Notes: a model not told the origin generated them from the sequence alone. A DNA stretch of 64,000 nt from DASPMP01 sp035248725 (GCA_035248725.1 DATFHG010000078.1:1-64000), one strand, 5' to 3'. Positions 7,704 through 16,597 are shown, counted from the first letter of the stretch. Translations and numbers: made by a program.

Positions 7704-8813
7704 TTGCGCCTGATCGACGACTGGCTGCACTACTCCTGGCGCGGTGCCACGGTGACGCAATGGCTCGCCGCCGCCGCGGTCTTCGGCGCGACCTACGTGC
7801 TGCTCGCCGTGGTGCGTCGAGTGCTCGTGCGGCGCCTCGGCGCTCTCGCTGCGCGGACATCCACCCAGCTCGACGACGTCGCGGTCGCAATTGTCGCACG
7901 AACGCGCTGGTTCTTCCTGCTGTTGATCGCGGCGCACGCCGCCGCGCGTGTCGTGAACGCCACGGGCGGATTCGCGGTTGCCTTCCGCGCCGTATCGGTG
8001 GTGCTGGTCTTGATGCAGGCCGGAGTCTGGGGTAACGGGCTGATCGCCTTCGCGACCGAGCATTACGTCCGCCAGCGCGCGACCGAGGACGTCGGCATGC
8101 GGACGACGATCACGGCGCTCGGCTATGCGTTGCGGTTTACGCTGTGGGCGCTCCTCGTCGTGACCGCGCTGCAGAATTTCGGCATCAACGTCACGGCGCT
8201 CGTGACGGGGCTGGGCATCGGCGGCATCGCGATCGCGCTGGCGGTGCAGAACATCCTCGGCGATCTGTTCGCGGCACTCGCGATCGTTCTCGACAAACCG
8301 TTCGTCGTGGGCGACGCGATCACCGTCGACAGCATCTCCGGGACCGTCGAACACGTTGGGCTCAAGACGACGCGTATCCGCAGCGTGAGTGGCGAGCAGG
8401 TCATTGTCGCGAACAGCGATCTGCTCAAGAGCAAGATCCGCAACTACAAGCGCATGGAGCACCGGCGCGTCGTCTTCACGCTCGATGTGGACTACGCGAC
8501 GCCTCCTGACGCGCTGGGCGGCATCCCCGCCATGGTGCGCCGCATCATCGAAGCACGACCCAAGGCGCGTTTCGATCGCTGTCACCTGCTCACCCTCGCC
8601 GAGTCCGCGTTGCGCTTCGAGGTCGTGTACTTCCTGCTCGACGCTGACTACACGTTCTACGCGGACACGCAGCACGCCGTCAACCTCGCGGTCATGCGGG
8701 CATTCGCCGCAGCAGGTATCGAATTCGCATTTCCTTCACGAACTGTGTTTCTCCGCTCCCCCGCGACGGGAGCGGCGGTGGCACAGACGTCACCAACCCC
8801 TTCCGCCACATGA
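7704..8813 (+). CDS. MscS-family mechanosensitive ion channel
   Basis: This is a small-conductance mechanosensitive channel protein that vents solutes on osmotic downshock. The roughly 370-residue product has about four membrane helices. The pore-lining helix is GLGIGGIAIALAVQNILGD, Gly/Ala-packed as in MscS TM3. The beta domain follows (KPFVVGDAITV, GTVEHVGLKTTRIRSVSGE, VIVANSDLLKSKIRNY), then the C-terminal alpha/beta domain. No ATG exists in the plausible region. TTG 7704 (then RLIDDWLHYSW) is preferred because TTG 7659 lies inside the inverted-repeat element. The stop overlaps the next start (ATGA at 8810), suggesting translational coupling with the cupin and SDR genes. Confidence 0.88.
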   Translation: MRLIDDWLHYSWRGATVTQWLAAAAVFGATYVLLAVVRRVLVRRLGALAARTSTQLDDVAVAIVARTRWFFLLLIAAHAAARVVNATGGFAVAFRAVSVVLVLMQAGVWGNGLIAFATEHYVRQRATEDVGMRTTITALGYALRFTLWALLVVTALQNFGINVTALVTGLGIGGIAIALAVQNILGDLFAALAIVLDKPFVVGDAITVDSISGTVEHVGLKTTRIRSVSGEQVIVANSDLLKSKIRNYKRMEHRRVVFTLDVDYATPPDALGGIPAMVRRIIEARPKARFDRCHLLTLAESALRFEVVYFLLDADYTFYADTQHAVNLAVMRAFAAAGIEFAFPSRTVFLRSPATGAAVAQTSPTPSAT

Positions 8814-9184
8814 GCACCAAGACCGACGTCACGTGGTACCGCTGGGAGCAGATGCCGAAGGAGCAGGTGTCGGCAATGCTGGATCGCCGCCTCATCACCG
8901 GCGACCGGATCATGCTGGCCCACGTCTACCTGAAGAAAGGATGCATCGTTCCCAAGCATCAGCACGAGAACGAGCAGATCACGTACATCCTCGAGGGCGC
9001 GCTGAAGTTCTCGATCGGCGACGACGGGAAGAAGGAAGTCACCGTGCGCGCGGGCGAGGTGCTGCACATACCGTCGAACGTGTGGCATAAAGCCGAGGCC
9101 CTCGACGATACCCTCGACGTGGACGTCTTCAGTCCGCCGCGACAGGACTGGCTCGAGAAGACGGACGCGTACCTGCGGCGCTGA
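8810..9184 (+). CDS. Single-domain cupin protein
   Basis: The 124-residue product is a small beta-barrel cupin. The first cupin motif is visible (PKHQHENEQITYILEGALKFSIG), offering two His and one Glu as metal ligands. The second motif (GEVLHIPSNVWHKAEAL) contributes another His. Such proteins may be metal-dependent isomerases, dioxygenases or sugar/metabolite-binding proteins, and no specific substrate can be assigned. The gene overlaps the channel gene by four bases upstream and the SDR gene by one base downstream. That overlap makes a shared role with the SDR plausible. Confidence 0.85.
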   Translation: MSTKTDVTWYRWEQMPKEQVSAMLDRRLITGDRIMLAHVYLKKGCIVPKHQHENEQITYILEGALKFSIGDDGKKEVTVRAGEVLHIPSNVWHKAEALDDTLDVDVFSPPRQDWLEKTDAYLRR

Positions 9185-9975
9185 TGCAGCTCGGACTGGA
9201 AGGCAAGGTGGCGCTCGTTGCCGCCGCGAGCAAAGGGCTCGGCCGCGCGTGCGCGGAGGAGCTCGCCCGGGAAGGCGCGAAGGTCGTCATCTGCGCGCGC
9301 GGGAAAGACGCCCTGATGGCAACGCGCGACGCGATCGTGGAGGCCACGGGCGCCGACGTGCATGCGGTCGCAGCGGATTTGTCCAGCATGACCGACATCG
9401 AGCGTGTCACGCAGCAGGCCTTCGAGCGTTTTTCACGCGTCGACATCGTCGTGAACAATGCGGGCGGTCCGCCGAGCGGCCCGTTCGAGAAGCACCCGTG
9501 GTCGGCGTGGGACGACGCGGTGAAGCTGACGTTGCGCAGCGCCGTCGAGCTGACGCGCATCGTCCTTCCCGGGATGCGCGAGCGACGCTGGGGGCGTGTC
9601 ATCAACATCACGTCCATCGCGGTGAAGCAGCCCGTCGACGGACTGATGCTCTCGAACAGCCTGCGTGCGGCCGTGACGGGATGGGCGCGCACGCTCGCCA
9701 ACGAGGTGGCGCGCGACGGCGTGACGGTGAACAACGTGCTCCCCGGCTTCACGCGCACCGACCGCGTGGAAACTCTCAATGCGGCGACGGCCGCGCGCGA
9801 GGGCGTGAGCGTCGAGGAGATTCAGAAACGCACCGAGGCACAGATCCCGATGCGCCGTCTGGGCGAGCCGCCGGAATTCGGAGCCATCGTCGCATTCCTC
9901 GCCAGCGAACGCGCGAGCTACATCACGGCGCAGTCCATCGCGATCGACGGCGGCTGGATCAGCGGACTGCTCTGA
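9184..9975 (+). CDS. SDR-family protein lacking the catalytic Tyr-Lys pair
   Basis: The 263-residue product has the FabG-like short-chain dehydrogenase fold. It shows a modified cofactor motif (AAASKGLG, residues 13-20, first Gly replaced), the NNAGG motif (91-95), Ser144 and the C-terminal GGWISGLL. The YxxxK catalytic motif reads L156-SNS-L160 instead, so both Tyr and Lys are absent. An Arg (R161) follows in a well-formed helix (RAAVTGWARTLANEVA). The rest of the fold is intact, so this looks like a conserved divergent subgroup rather than decay. It may bind NAD(P) without classical dehydrogenase activity. It forms a tight cluster with the cupin and channel genes. Confidence 0.85.
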   Translation: MQLGLEGKVALVAAASKGLGRACAEELAREGAKVVICARGKDALMATRDAIVEATGADVHAVAADLSSMTDIERVTQQAFERFSRVDIVVNNAGGPPSGPFEKHPWSAWDDAVKLTLRSAVELTRIVLPGMRERRWGRVINITSIAVKQPVDGLMLSNSLRAAVTGWARTLANEVARDGVTVNNVLPGFTRTDRVETLNAATAAREGVSVEEIQKRTEAQIPMRRLGEPPEFGAIVAFLASERASYITAQSIAIDGGWISGLL

Positions 9976-9985
9976 GCGGCCACCG

Positions 9986-10378
9986 TCAGGACTGGGTGCG
10001 CGTGGCGCCGCGCACCACTGCCTGACTGAGGATTTCGGCGAGGGTGTCCAGGTCGTCGGGCAGGATGAGCGCTCCGAGCTGATGATCAGTGGCGCTAGCG
10101 GTGTGCGCCTCGATTTCGGCACGCGCGCCGAACAGCACGATGCGCGCACCCATCATCGTCGCGCGTCCCAGGAGCGCGTGGTCCGACGCCGCCGGGTGCC
10201 GCACGTCGATCAGCAGGGCGCGCGGCTTGAGGCGTCGCAACGCGTCGACCTCCGATTCGTCGACGCGAGGAAAAGACGGGCGGAATCCCGCCAGCTCGAC
10301 GGCTGCGCCGAGCAGTGCGGCGAGCAGCGCATCGCCTGACACGATCGCGATGGGATGGGCGCGTCGATCGGCGTTCAT
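9986..10378 (-). CDS. Receiver-like hypothetical protein
   Basis: The 130-residue product has the alternating strand/helix pattern of a response-regulator receiver domain. An Asp at the position of the phosphorylation site lies at the end of a strand (RALLIDVRHP, about residues 52-61). The acidic cluster near the N-terminus and the usual Lys near the C-terminus are not clear, so phosphorylation is doubtful. There is no output domain. ATG 10378 is the natural start (MNADRRAHPIAIVSGD); the frame upstream is open but has no protein-like character. It converges with the SDR gene with a 10-base gap. Function unknown. Confidence 0.65.
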   Translation of the reverse strand: MNADRRAHPIAIVSGDALLAALLGAAVELAGFRPSFPRVDESEVDALRRLKPRALLIDVRHPAASDHALLGRATMMGARIVLFGARAEIEAHTASATDHQLGALILPDDLDTLAEILSQAVVRGATRTQS

Positions 10379-10565
10379 GGTCACGTGCGCTTGGAGCCTA
10401 ACGATCCTGAGAGCACGAACAAGCCGAAAATCGCGCTGGCAGCCTCTGCCACGCACTTGACGTGGGCTCCCGAACGGAAAACATTCGTCTCCGCCGCGCC
10501 GAGTTGCGGTGTGCGTCCTACAGGGACGTGGTCCCTTCCTGCTTCCTGCCAGAGCCTTCCGCTTC

Positions 10566-10868
10566 ATGATGATGGCGCGCGACTCCTCTCCGCAGCGTCC
10601 GCAGCTCGACGCTGCGTCGCTGAATGCGCTCAGCGCCGCGCTCCTGCGCTATCTCGATGATGGTGAGGACGGCGCGCCCCTCCAGACTGCCTTGCGTGCC
10701 GTCGCGACTGAAGCGCGGTCCAAGCAGATCCACGCCGAGCAGCTGCTGCTCATCCTGAAAGAGGCGTGGTACGCGCTGCCGGCCATGCGACAGCGTGAGG
10801 GCGACGAGCAGAACCGCATGCTCCAGCGCGTCGTCACGCTGTGCATCCGGCAGTACTACTCCGTCTAG
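10566..10868 (+). CDS. Small hypothetical protein
   Basis: The roughly 100-residue product is predicted mostly helical and soluble (LNALSAALLRYLDDGEDG, then QIHAEQLLLILKEAWYALP). Three consecutive ATG codons at 10566, 10569 and 10572 offer the start. I do not recognise a family. Its TAG stop shares the palindrome CTAG (10865-10868) with the stop of the convergent ABC permease gene, so the two genes end on the same four bases. It is divergent from the receiver-like gene. Confidence 0.6.
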   Translation: MMMARDSSPQRPQLDAASLNALSAALLRYLDDGEDGAPLQTALRAVATEARSKQIHAEQLLLILKEAWYALPAMRQREGDEQNRMLQRVVTLCIRQYYSV

Positions 10869-11965
10869 CCCATCGTCTTCGAGAACCGGCGCACGCTCAG
10901 CGTGAGCACGGCGAGCGTGAACACCACGAGCGCGAGCGTTTCCGGCCAGATGCGGATGAAGTCGGCGCCGCGCAGCAGAATCCCGCGCAGGATGGTCAGG
11001 TAGTACGTGAGCGGCAGCACCATGCCGATCCACTGCGCCGGCGCCGGCATCGCTTCGCGCGGGAACATGTAGCCAGAGAGCAGGATGTTCGGCAGCATGA
11101 AGAAGAAGCTCAGCTGCATCGCCTGCGCCTGCGTCTGCGCGATGGTGGAAACGAACAGGCCCAGCGCCAGGCTGCCGAGTATGAACGGCGCGCTGAGCAC
11201 GTAGAGCAGCGCGATGCTGCCTTCGAGCGGAATGCCGAAGAGCAGCTTGCCGAGCAGCAGAATCACTGTCATCTGGACGTAGCCCACGAGCGCGAACGGC
11301 ACGATTTTGCCGAGCATGAGGCTCGTCTTGTCGATCGGCGTCACGACGAGCTGCTCCAGCGTCCCGCGCTCGCGCTCGCGCACGATCGCCATGCTGGTGA
11401 GCACGATCAGCGTGATGGAGAGCAGCAGCCCAACCAGCCCCGGCACGATGTAGTGCGAGCTCTTGAGCGCTGGGTTGTACCAGGGACGAATGCGAATGTC
11501 CACGCCGCCGCGCGCATTCGCACCCATGCGTCCCGCCAGCGCCGCCGCATTGATCGCGGCCGTCGACGCGAGTGGATCGGCCGCGTCGACGATCACCTGC
11601 GCCTGCGGCTGCCGGCCGCGCTTGATGTCCTCGTCGAAATCGGGCGGCACCACCAGCGCAGCGCGCGCGTCGCCCTTCTCGATCATGGCCCGGATCGCGC
11701 TTCGATCTTGCACCGTGGCGACGATGTCGAAGTTGCCGGTGTTGCGGAGCGCATCCACCAGTGCGCGGCTTGCCGTGCTGCGCGACTCGTCCATGACGAT
11801 GGTCGGCAGGTGGCGCACTTCCGTCCGGATCGCGTATCCGAACAGCGCCAGCTGCACCGCGGGCAGTCCGACCATCATGGCGATCGTCAACCGGTCGCGG
11901 CGCATCTGGATGAACTCCTTGCGGAGCATCGGCCAGAACCCGGAGCCGCGCAGCCAGGACATCAC
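10865..11965 (-). CDS. ABC-2 type exporter permease (YbhS/YhhJ-like)
   Basis: The 366-residue membrane protein has an N-terminal helix, a large extracytoplasmic domain (about residues 45-175) and five C-terminal membrane helices, the layout of ABC-2 permeases. The family loop RERERGTLEQLVVTPI is present around residue 200. Together with the overlapping ATPase gene and the HlyD-like gene it forms a three-part exporter, comparable to YbhFSR/YhiI-type drug or lipid exporters. The substrate is unknown. Its start overlaps the ATPase stop by four bases. Confidence 0.9.
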   Translation of the reverse strand: MMSWLRGSGFWPMLRKEFIQMRRDRLTIAMMVGLPAVQLALFGYAIRTEVRHLPTIVMDESRSTASRALVDALRNTGNFDIVATVQDRSAIRAMIEKGDARAALVVPPDFDEDIKRGRQPQAQVIVDAADPLASTAAINAAALAGRMGANARGGVDIRIRPWYNPALKSSHYIVPGLVGLLLSITLIVLTSMAIVRERERGTLEQLVVTPIDKTSLMLGKIVPFALVGYVQMTVILLLGKLLFGIPLEGSIALLYVLSAPFILGSLALGLFVSTIAQTQAQAMQLSFFFMLPNILLSGYMFPREAMPAPAQWIGMVLPLTYYLTILRGILLRGADFIRIWPETLALVVFTLAVLTLSVRRFSKTMG

Positions 11966-12732
11966 GCGACCTTTCCTCCGCTGGCTCCTTTCATCTCATC
12001 GCGACGTTGCAGCTCGATGAAGACGTCCTCGACGTTGGCGAGCCCGAACTGCCGCGTCACTTCGTCCGGCGTTCCGAGCGCGATCAGGTGGCCGCGCGAC
12101 ATGAAGGCGAGGCGGTGGCAGCGCGCCGCCTCATCCATATAGTGGGTGGTCACCAGGATCGTCGTGCCGGCGCTCGCGAAGCCGTGGATGATCTCCCAGA
12201 ATCGCCGCCGTGATGCCGGGTCCACGCCCGCGGTCGGTTCATCCAGAAACAGCACCGGCGGCCGATGCGCCATGGCACATGCGAGCGCGAGCCGCTGCTT
12301 CCATCCGCCGCTCAGCGTCCCGGCGAATTGCGCGACGCGCTCGTCGAGATCCAGCTCGTGCACCAGCTCGACAATCCGCTGCTCCCGCGCGTCCCCGTGC
12401 AATCCATAGATGGTGCTGTAGAAGCGGATGTTCTCCACGACCGTGAGATCGTCGTACAGACCGTACTTCTGCGACATGTAACCGATGCTGCGGCGGACTG
12501 CTTCGCCGTCGCGGACCACGTCGTAGCCGGCGACAATCGCGGTCCCCGCTGTCGGCTCGAGCAGACCACAGAACATCCGGATGGTCGTCGTCTTTCCCGA
12601 GCCGTTCGGGCCGAGCAGCCCGAACACCTCGCCGCGCGATACGCCCAGTGTCAATCCTTCGACGGCGACGAGCGAGCCGAACACCTTGCGCAACCCGCGC
12701 GCGTCGATCGCGAGGGCGGCGCTTCTGCTCAC
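11962..12732 (-). CDS. ABC transporter ATP-binding protein of the exporter
   Basis: The 256-residue ATPase drives the adjacent ABC-2 permease. Visible motifs in order are Walker A (GPNGSGKTT, about residues 39-47), a Q-loop (SQKYGLYDDLT), the ABC signature (LSGGWKQRLALA), Walker B (PVLFLDEPTAGVDP) and the H-loop His (LVTTHYMDEA). The last 30 residues resemble the short tail of YbhF-type subunits. It overlaps both neighbours by four bases, so the three genes are translated as a coupled set. Confidence 0.94.
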   Translation of the reverse strand: MSRSAALAIDARGLRKVFGSLVAVEGLTLGVSRGEVFGLLGPNGSGKTTTIRMFCGLLEPTAGTAIVAGYDVVRDGEAVRRSIGYMSQKYGLYDDLTVVENIRFYSTIYGLHGDAREQRIVELVHELDLDERVAQFAGTLSGGWKQRLALACAMAHRPPVLFLDEPTAGVDPASRRRFWEIIHGFASAGTTILVTTHYMDEAARCHRLAFMSRGHLIALGTPDEVTRQFGLANVEDVFIELQRRDEMKGASGGKVA

Positions 12733-13721
12733 GGCCGGGGCGCCGCGCCGATGCGAACGGTGATCGGCAGTCCCGGCTTCAGCGCGCCCGCCGAGTCGTC
12801 GAATGCCACCTTCACGCCGAACACGAGATCGGCACGCTCCTCCTCGGTGAGCGCGACACGCGGCGTGAATTCCGCCTTGCTGTTGATCGCGATCACGCGG
12901 CCACTGAACGGCCGGTCGGGCAGGCCGTCGAGGACGCCCTGCGCGGATGCCCCGAGCCGCACGCGCGGCAACGCGCGCTGATTCACGTAGATGCGCACGT
13001 AGGGTCGCGCGAGCTCACCAATCGTCATGGCCGTCATTCCGGCGCCCACCACCTCGCCGGGCTCCGCGCTGCGCACCATGACCGTTCCGCTCACGGGCGC
13101 CACGAGGACGAGATCGGCCGCGGTCTGTTCGGCGGCGTTCAGCGCCGCGCGCGCATTCGCGACCTCGGCCCGCGCAGCCGCAATCCGCTCCGGCCGTGTG
13201 CCCTCCTGAAGCAGACGCACCGCATCGCGCGCGGCATCGCGTCGCGCCGCCGCCAGCGCTGCGGAATTCTTCGCGGCGTCGAGCTGCTGTACACTCACCG
13301 TACCCGTCTGCGCCAGACCCGTCACCCGCTGAAGGTCCTGAGCGGAGCGTGCCGCCTCGGACTCCGCGGCGCGCAGCTCGGCTTCGGCCCGACCGATCTC
13401 CGCGGGACGCGCTCCCGCCTGGAGATCGCGCAGTTGCGCTTCGGCGGCGACGACGCGCGCGCGCCTGCCTTCGACGTCGGCGCGTGCGGTGGACTGGGTG
13501 AGCGAGACGAGCGTGTCCCCGACGCGCACCGTGTCACCTTCCTGGCGCCATACGCGCAGCACGCGGGCGGGCGTCATCGGAGCCACGTCGACCTCGACGA
13601 CTTCGAGCGTGCCTGTTCCCTCGATGGTGTCCGGATCACGCCCACGGCACGCGGCGACGAGTAGCACGGCGAGGCCGAGACGTATGCCGCTCCTGCCGCG
13701 ATTTCCGCCGAGCCGAAGCAC
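12729..13721 (-). CDS. HlyD-family periplasmic adaptor lipoprotein of the ABC exporter
   Basis: The 330-residue product begins with a lipoprotein signal peptide (LGLAVLLVAAC) and then shows the membrane-fusion layout. A lipoyl-like half (GTGTLEVVEVDVAPMTPARV) leads into a long Ala/Arg/Glu-rich coiled-coil hairpin (about residues 75-195), the second lipoyl half (LVLVAPVSGTVMVRSAEPGEVV) and a beta-barrel domain. It would link the inner-membrane exporter to the outer membrane. GTG 13721 is chosen: it lies one base after the osmC stop and gives a proper signal peptide. It overlaps the ATPase gene by four bases. Confidence 0.88.
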   Translation of the reverse strand: MLRLGGNRGRSGIRLGLAVLLVAACRGRDPDTIEGTGTLEVVEVDVAPMTPARVLRVWRQEGDTVRVGDTLVSLTQSTARADVEGRRARVVAAEAQLRDLQAGARPAEIGRAEAELRAAESEAARSAQDLQRVTGLAQTGTVSVQQLDAAKNSAALAAARRDAARDAVRLLQEGTRPERIAAARAEVANARAALNAAEQTAADLVLVAPVSGTVMVRSAEPGEVVGAGMTAMTIGELARPYVRIYVNQRALPRVRLGASAQGVLDGLPDRPFSGRVIAINSKAEFTPRVALTEEERADLVFGVKVAFDDSAGALKPGLPITVRIGAAPRP

Positions 13722-13722
13722 G

Positions 13723-14145
13723 TTACGCGAGTGTCGCCTGCACCTGAAGGTCGACGGCCTTGAGCGCCCGCGAGACGGGACAACCCACCTTCGTCTCCTG
13801 CACCAGCCGCTCGAACGTCGGCTTGTCCACCTTTGGCACGGATGCATTCACGGTGAGCGACATCTTCGTGATCGAGAATCCATCCGCGACCTTCTCGATG
13901 GCACACGCCGCAATCGTCTCGACCTTGGTGGCTGGCGTTCCATTGCGCTCGAGCGCCGCGCTCAGCGCCATGGTGAAACACGATGCCTCCGCGGCCGCGA
14001 GCAATTCCTCGGGGGTGGAACCGGTCGCGTTCTCGAAGCGCGACCCGAAGCTGTAGGCACCCGCGAGTCCGCTCTCGGTCTTGAACGAACCCTTCCCGTC
14101 CTTGAGTCCCCCACTCCAGACTGCAGTCGACTTCCTCACTGGCAT
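13723..14145 (-). CDS. OsmC-family peroxiredoxin
   Basis: OsmC proteins reduce organic hydroperoxides with a cysteine pair. The 140-residue product has both: Cys56 in EASCFTMAL and Cys122 in VGCPVSRAL. The conserved Arg (GSRFEN) and Glu (TPEELLAAA) that activate the peroxidatic cysteine are also visible, and the length is normal for OsmC. ATG 14145 has a GGAG site eight bases upstream and gives the typical N-terminus (MPVRKSTAVWSGG). It is first in a minus-strand run with the exporter genes, although a functional link to export is not obvious. Confidence 0.93.
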   Translation of the reverse strand: MPVRKSTAVWSGGLKDGKGSFKTESGLAGAYSFGSRFENATGSTPEELLAAAEASCFTMALSAALERNGTPATKVETIAACAIEKVADGFSITKMSLTVNASVPKVDKPTFERLVQETKVGCPVSRALKAVDLQVQATLA

Positions 14146-14229
14146 GACATGCTCCGTTTGATATGGCATGATTCTATCAGCTTCCGGCGGCGCATTCATT
14201 CTTACGCCTCACCAGTCAGAGCCCCGACC

Positions 14230-14496
14230 GTGCCCCTCGTCATCAAGGTCCGCGAAAACGGACCGTACGCCATCGACATCACCACCGGTGATTTCGTCCT
14301 CGTGGACCACACCGGCGCTGAGATTCCGATTCCTCCGCTCAAGCCCGGCAAGACGACCGTCACGCTCTGCCGGTGTGGCGCATCGGTGAAGAAGCCCTTT
14401 TGCGACGGCACGCACAGTCGCATCGGCTTCAAGGGCGCGCAGGACGCCGCGGCAACGTTCGACCAGCAACAGGCGCCGTCGCCGAAACAGGAATGA
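14230..14496 (+). CDS. CDGSH-type iron-sulfur protein
   Basis: The 88-residue product carries the [2Fe-2S] CDGSH signature: Cys47-x-Cys49, Cys58 and His62 in CRCGASVKKPFCDGTH. This matches C-x-C-x2-(S/T)-x3-P-x-C-D-G-(S/A/T)-H. The three-Cys, one-His cluster is redox-active and acid-labile in known members. GTG 14230 is the best start; there is no ATG between the divergent osmC start and the domain. Its stop overlaps the start of the epimerase gene (ATGA), so the two are coupled. The redox partner is unknown. Confidence 0.9.
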   Translation: MPLVIKVRENGPYAIDITTGDFVLVDHTGAEIPIPPLKPGKTTVTLCRCGASVKKPFCDGTHSRIGFKGAQDAAATFDQQQAPSPKQE

Positions 14497-15533
14497 TCGT
14501 CGCGGCGCGCTCGGCTCCCCGGACGGAGCTGGAGCTCGACGAGCGGTTGTCCGCCCCGCGCGCCGCCACGGTCGACGCCCTGCGCCGCTGCCCAGGCGAC
14601 ATCATCGTGCTCGGTGCCGGCGGCAAAATGGGACCGACACTCGCGCGCATGGCCGCGCGGAGCGCCGCGTCGGCGGGCGGCGGGCGGCGGGTCATCGCGG
14701 TATCGCGATTCTCGAATCGGGCGCTCGCGAAGTCGCTCGAGCACGACGGGGTCGCGACGCTGTCGTGCGATCTGCTCGACCGCCGTGCCGTCGACGCACT
14801 GCCGGACGCGCCGAACGTGATCTTCATGGCCGGTCAGAAGTTCGGGACGAGCGATGCGCCGGCGCGCACGTGGATGATGAACGTCATCGCGCCATTTTTC
14901 AGCGCGAGCCGGTTTGCGTCGTCACGCATCGTCGCCTTTTCCACCGGGAACGTGTATCCGCTGTCCTCTGTCGCAGGGGGCGGCGCGACGGAAGACACCG
15001 AGCCGGGGCCGGTCGGCGAATATGCGGCGTCGTGCCTCGGCCGCGAACGCGTATTCGAGTATGCGTCGGCGACGGCCGGCACGCGCGTGGCCATCGTCCG
15101 ACTCAACTACGCGATCGATCTGCGGTATGGCGTGCTCACCGATCTCGCGCAGCGGATTCTCGCGCGTCAGCCGATCCCGCTCGCCATGGGATACGTGAAC
15201 ATCATCTGGCAGGCGGACGCGAATCGCGCGGCGCTGGAGCTGCTGCCGCTCGCGGCTGTGCCGCCGCTCGTCGTGAACGTGACCGGATCGCATACACTTC
15301 GCGTGCGCGATCTCGCGACGATGCTTGGCACGAAGCTCGGCGTTCCTCCGACATTCGAGGGGGCGGAAGCGCCGGACGCGCTGCTCAGTCGCACGGAACG
15401 GATGCGGGAGCTCCTCGGCCCGAGCGAAACCACGGTCGAGACCATGGTGGAGTGGGTGGCGGACTGGGTGGCCGCTGGCAGGCCCCTGCTCGGAAAGCCC
15501 ACGCATTACGAGGCACGTGACGGAGCGTTCTGA
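14493..15533 (+). CDS. NAD(P)-dependent epimerase/dehydratase-like protein
   Basis: The 346-residue extended-SDR product has the nucleotide-binding glycine motif GAGGKMG (residues 41-47) after a strand. Further motifs are FMAGQKFGTSD, FSTGNVYPL and a loop with GEYAASCLGRE where the family YxxxK motif would be. Tyr is present, but the Lys position is Cys. The function may be oxidation or epimerisation of a sugar or sugar acid. It overlaps the CDGSH gene by four bases and the DapA-family gene by one base, so a shared catabolic route with the lyase is likely. Confidence 0.82.
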   Translation: MIVAARSAPRTELELDERLSAPRAATVDALRRCPGDIIVLGAGGKMGPTLARMAARSAASAGGGRRVIAVSRFSNRALAKSLEHDGVATLSCDLLDRRAVDALPDAPNVIFMAGQKFGTSDAPARTWMMNVIAPFFSASRFASSRIVAFSTGNVYPLSSVAGGGATEDTEPGPVGEYAASCLGRERVFEYASATAGTRVAIVRLNYAIDLRYGVLTDLAQRILARQPIPLAMGYVNIIWQADANRAALELLPLAAVPPLVVNVTGSHTLRVRDLATMLGTKLGVPPTFEGAEAPDALLSRTERMRELLGPSETTVETMVEWVADWVAAGRPLLGKPTHYEARDGAF

Positions 15534-16597
15534 TGATCGAGTCGCTCGGCGTCTCCGCCCGGGAGCTTCTGAGAAGCGGCGTGGTGATCCCCGCGCACCC
15601 GCTCGCACTCACGGCACAACGCCGGCTGGACGAGCGTCGCCAGCGGGCGCTGACGCGCTACTACGTTGACGCGGGAGCGGGCGGCATCGCCGTCGCCGTG
15701 CACACGACGCAATTCGCCATCCGCGATGCGACGCATGGTCTGCTGCGGCCCGTGCTGGAGCTCGCCGCAACGACCGTGCGTGAGTTGCGACGAGACACGG
15801 CGCGCCCATTCGTGCTCGTCGCAGGTGTCTGCGGACTGACCGACCAGGCTGTGGCGGAAGCGGATGTCGCGCGATCGTACGGCTACGATGTCGGCTTGCT
15901 GAGTCTTGCCGCGCTGCGCGACGCGACCACCGAGCAGTTGCTCGCACACTGCCGCGCCGTCGCCGACGTCATTCCCCTGTTCGGATTCTACCTGCAGCCG
16001 GCGGTGGGCGGGCGCGTGCTGGATTACGCGTTCTGGAGAGAGTTCGCGGACATTCCGAATGTCTGGGCGGTGAAGATCGCGCCATTCGACCGGTATCGCA
16101 CGCTCGACGTCGTCCGCGCGATCGCGGAATCCGGCCGCGACGACATCGCCCTCTACACGGGCAATGACGACAACATCGTTGCAGATCTCACGACGCCGTT
16201 CCCGGTCACCAGCGGCGGCGTCCAGCGCCAGCGATTCATCGACGGCGGCCTGCTCGGGCAATGGGCAGTGTGGACGCGTCGTGCGGTCGACCTGCTCGAG
16301 CGCTGCAAGGCGGCGCGGGGAGGCGGCGCGATCGAGACAGAGCTACTGCGTGAAGGAGTCGCGCTCACCGACGCAAACGCCGCGATCTTCGACGCGGCGC
16401 ATCGATTCGCGGGGTGCATCCCCGGCATCCACGAGGTGCTGCGGCGGCAGGGGGTGCTCGAGGGTACCTGGTGTCTGGATCCTCACGAGACGCTGTCGCC
16501 GGGTCAGGCCCACGAGATCGACCGGGTGCAGCGCGCGCATCCGTACCTCGCCGACGACGACTTCGTCGCTCAGCGGCTCGACGACTGGCTGGCCTGA
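15533..16597 (+). CDS. DapA (dihydrodipicolinate synthase/N-acetylneuraminate lyase) family protein
   Basis: The 354-residue product is a TIM-barrel class I lyase relative. The Schiff-base lysine is likely Lys181 in NVWAVKIAPFD and the catalytic Tyr is likely Tyr153 in FGFYLQPAVGG. The family GxxGE-type substrate loop is replaced by AGAGGIAVAVHTTQF. It is longer than DapA (about 290 aa), with an extended C-terminal helical part. The genomic neighbour is a sugar-type oxidoreductase, so sugar-acid aldol cleavage is more likely than lysine synthesis. Its 3' end overlaps the convergent next gene by 28 bases. Confidence 0.85.
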   Translation: MIESLGVSARELLRSGVVIPAHPLALTAQRRLDERRQRALTRYYVDAGAGGIAVAVHTTQFAIRDATHGLLRPVLELAATTVRELRRDTARPFVLVAGVCGLTDQAVAEADVARSYGYDVGLLSLAALRDATTEQLLAHCRAVADVIPLFGFYLQPAVGGRVLDYAFWREFADIPNVWAVKIAPFDRYRTLDVVRAIAESGRDDIALYTGNDDNIVADLTTPFPVTSGGVQRQRFIDGGLLGQWAVWTRRAVDLLERCKAARGGGAIETELLREGVALTDANAAIFDAAHRFAGCIPGIHEVLRRQGVLEGTWCLDPHETLSPGQAHEIDRVQRAHPYLADDDFVAQRLDDWLA

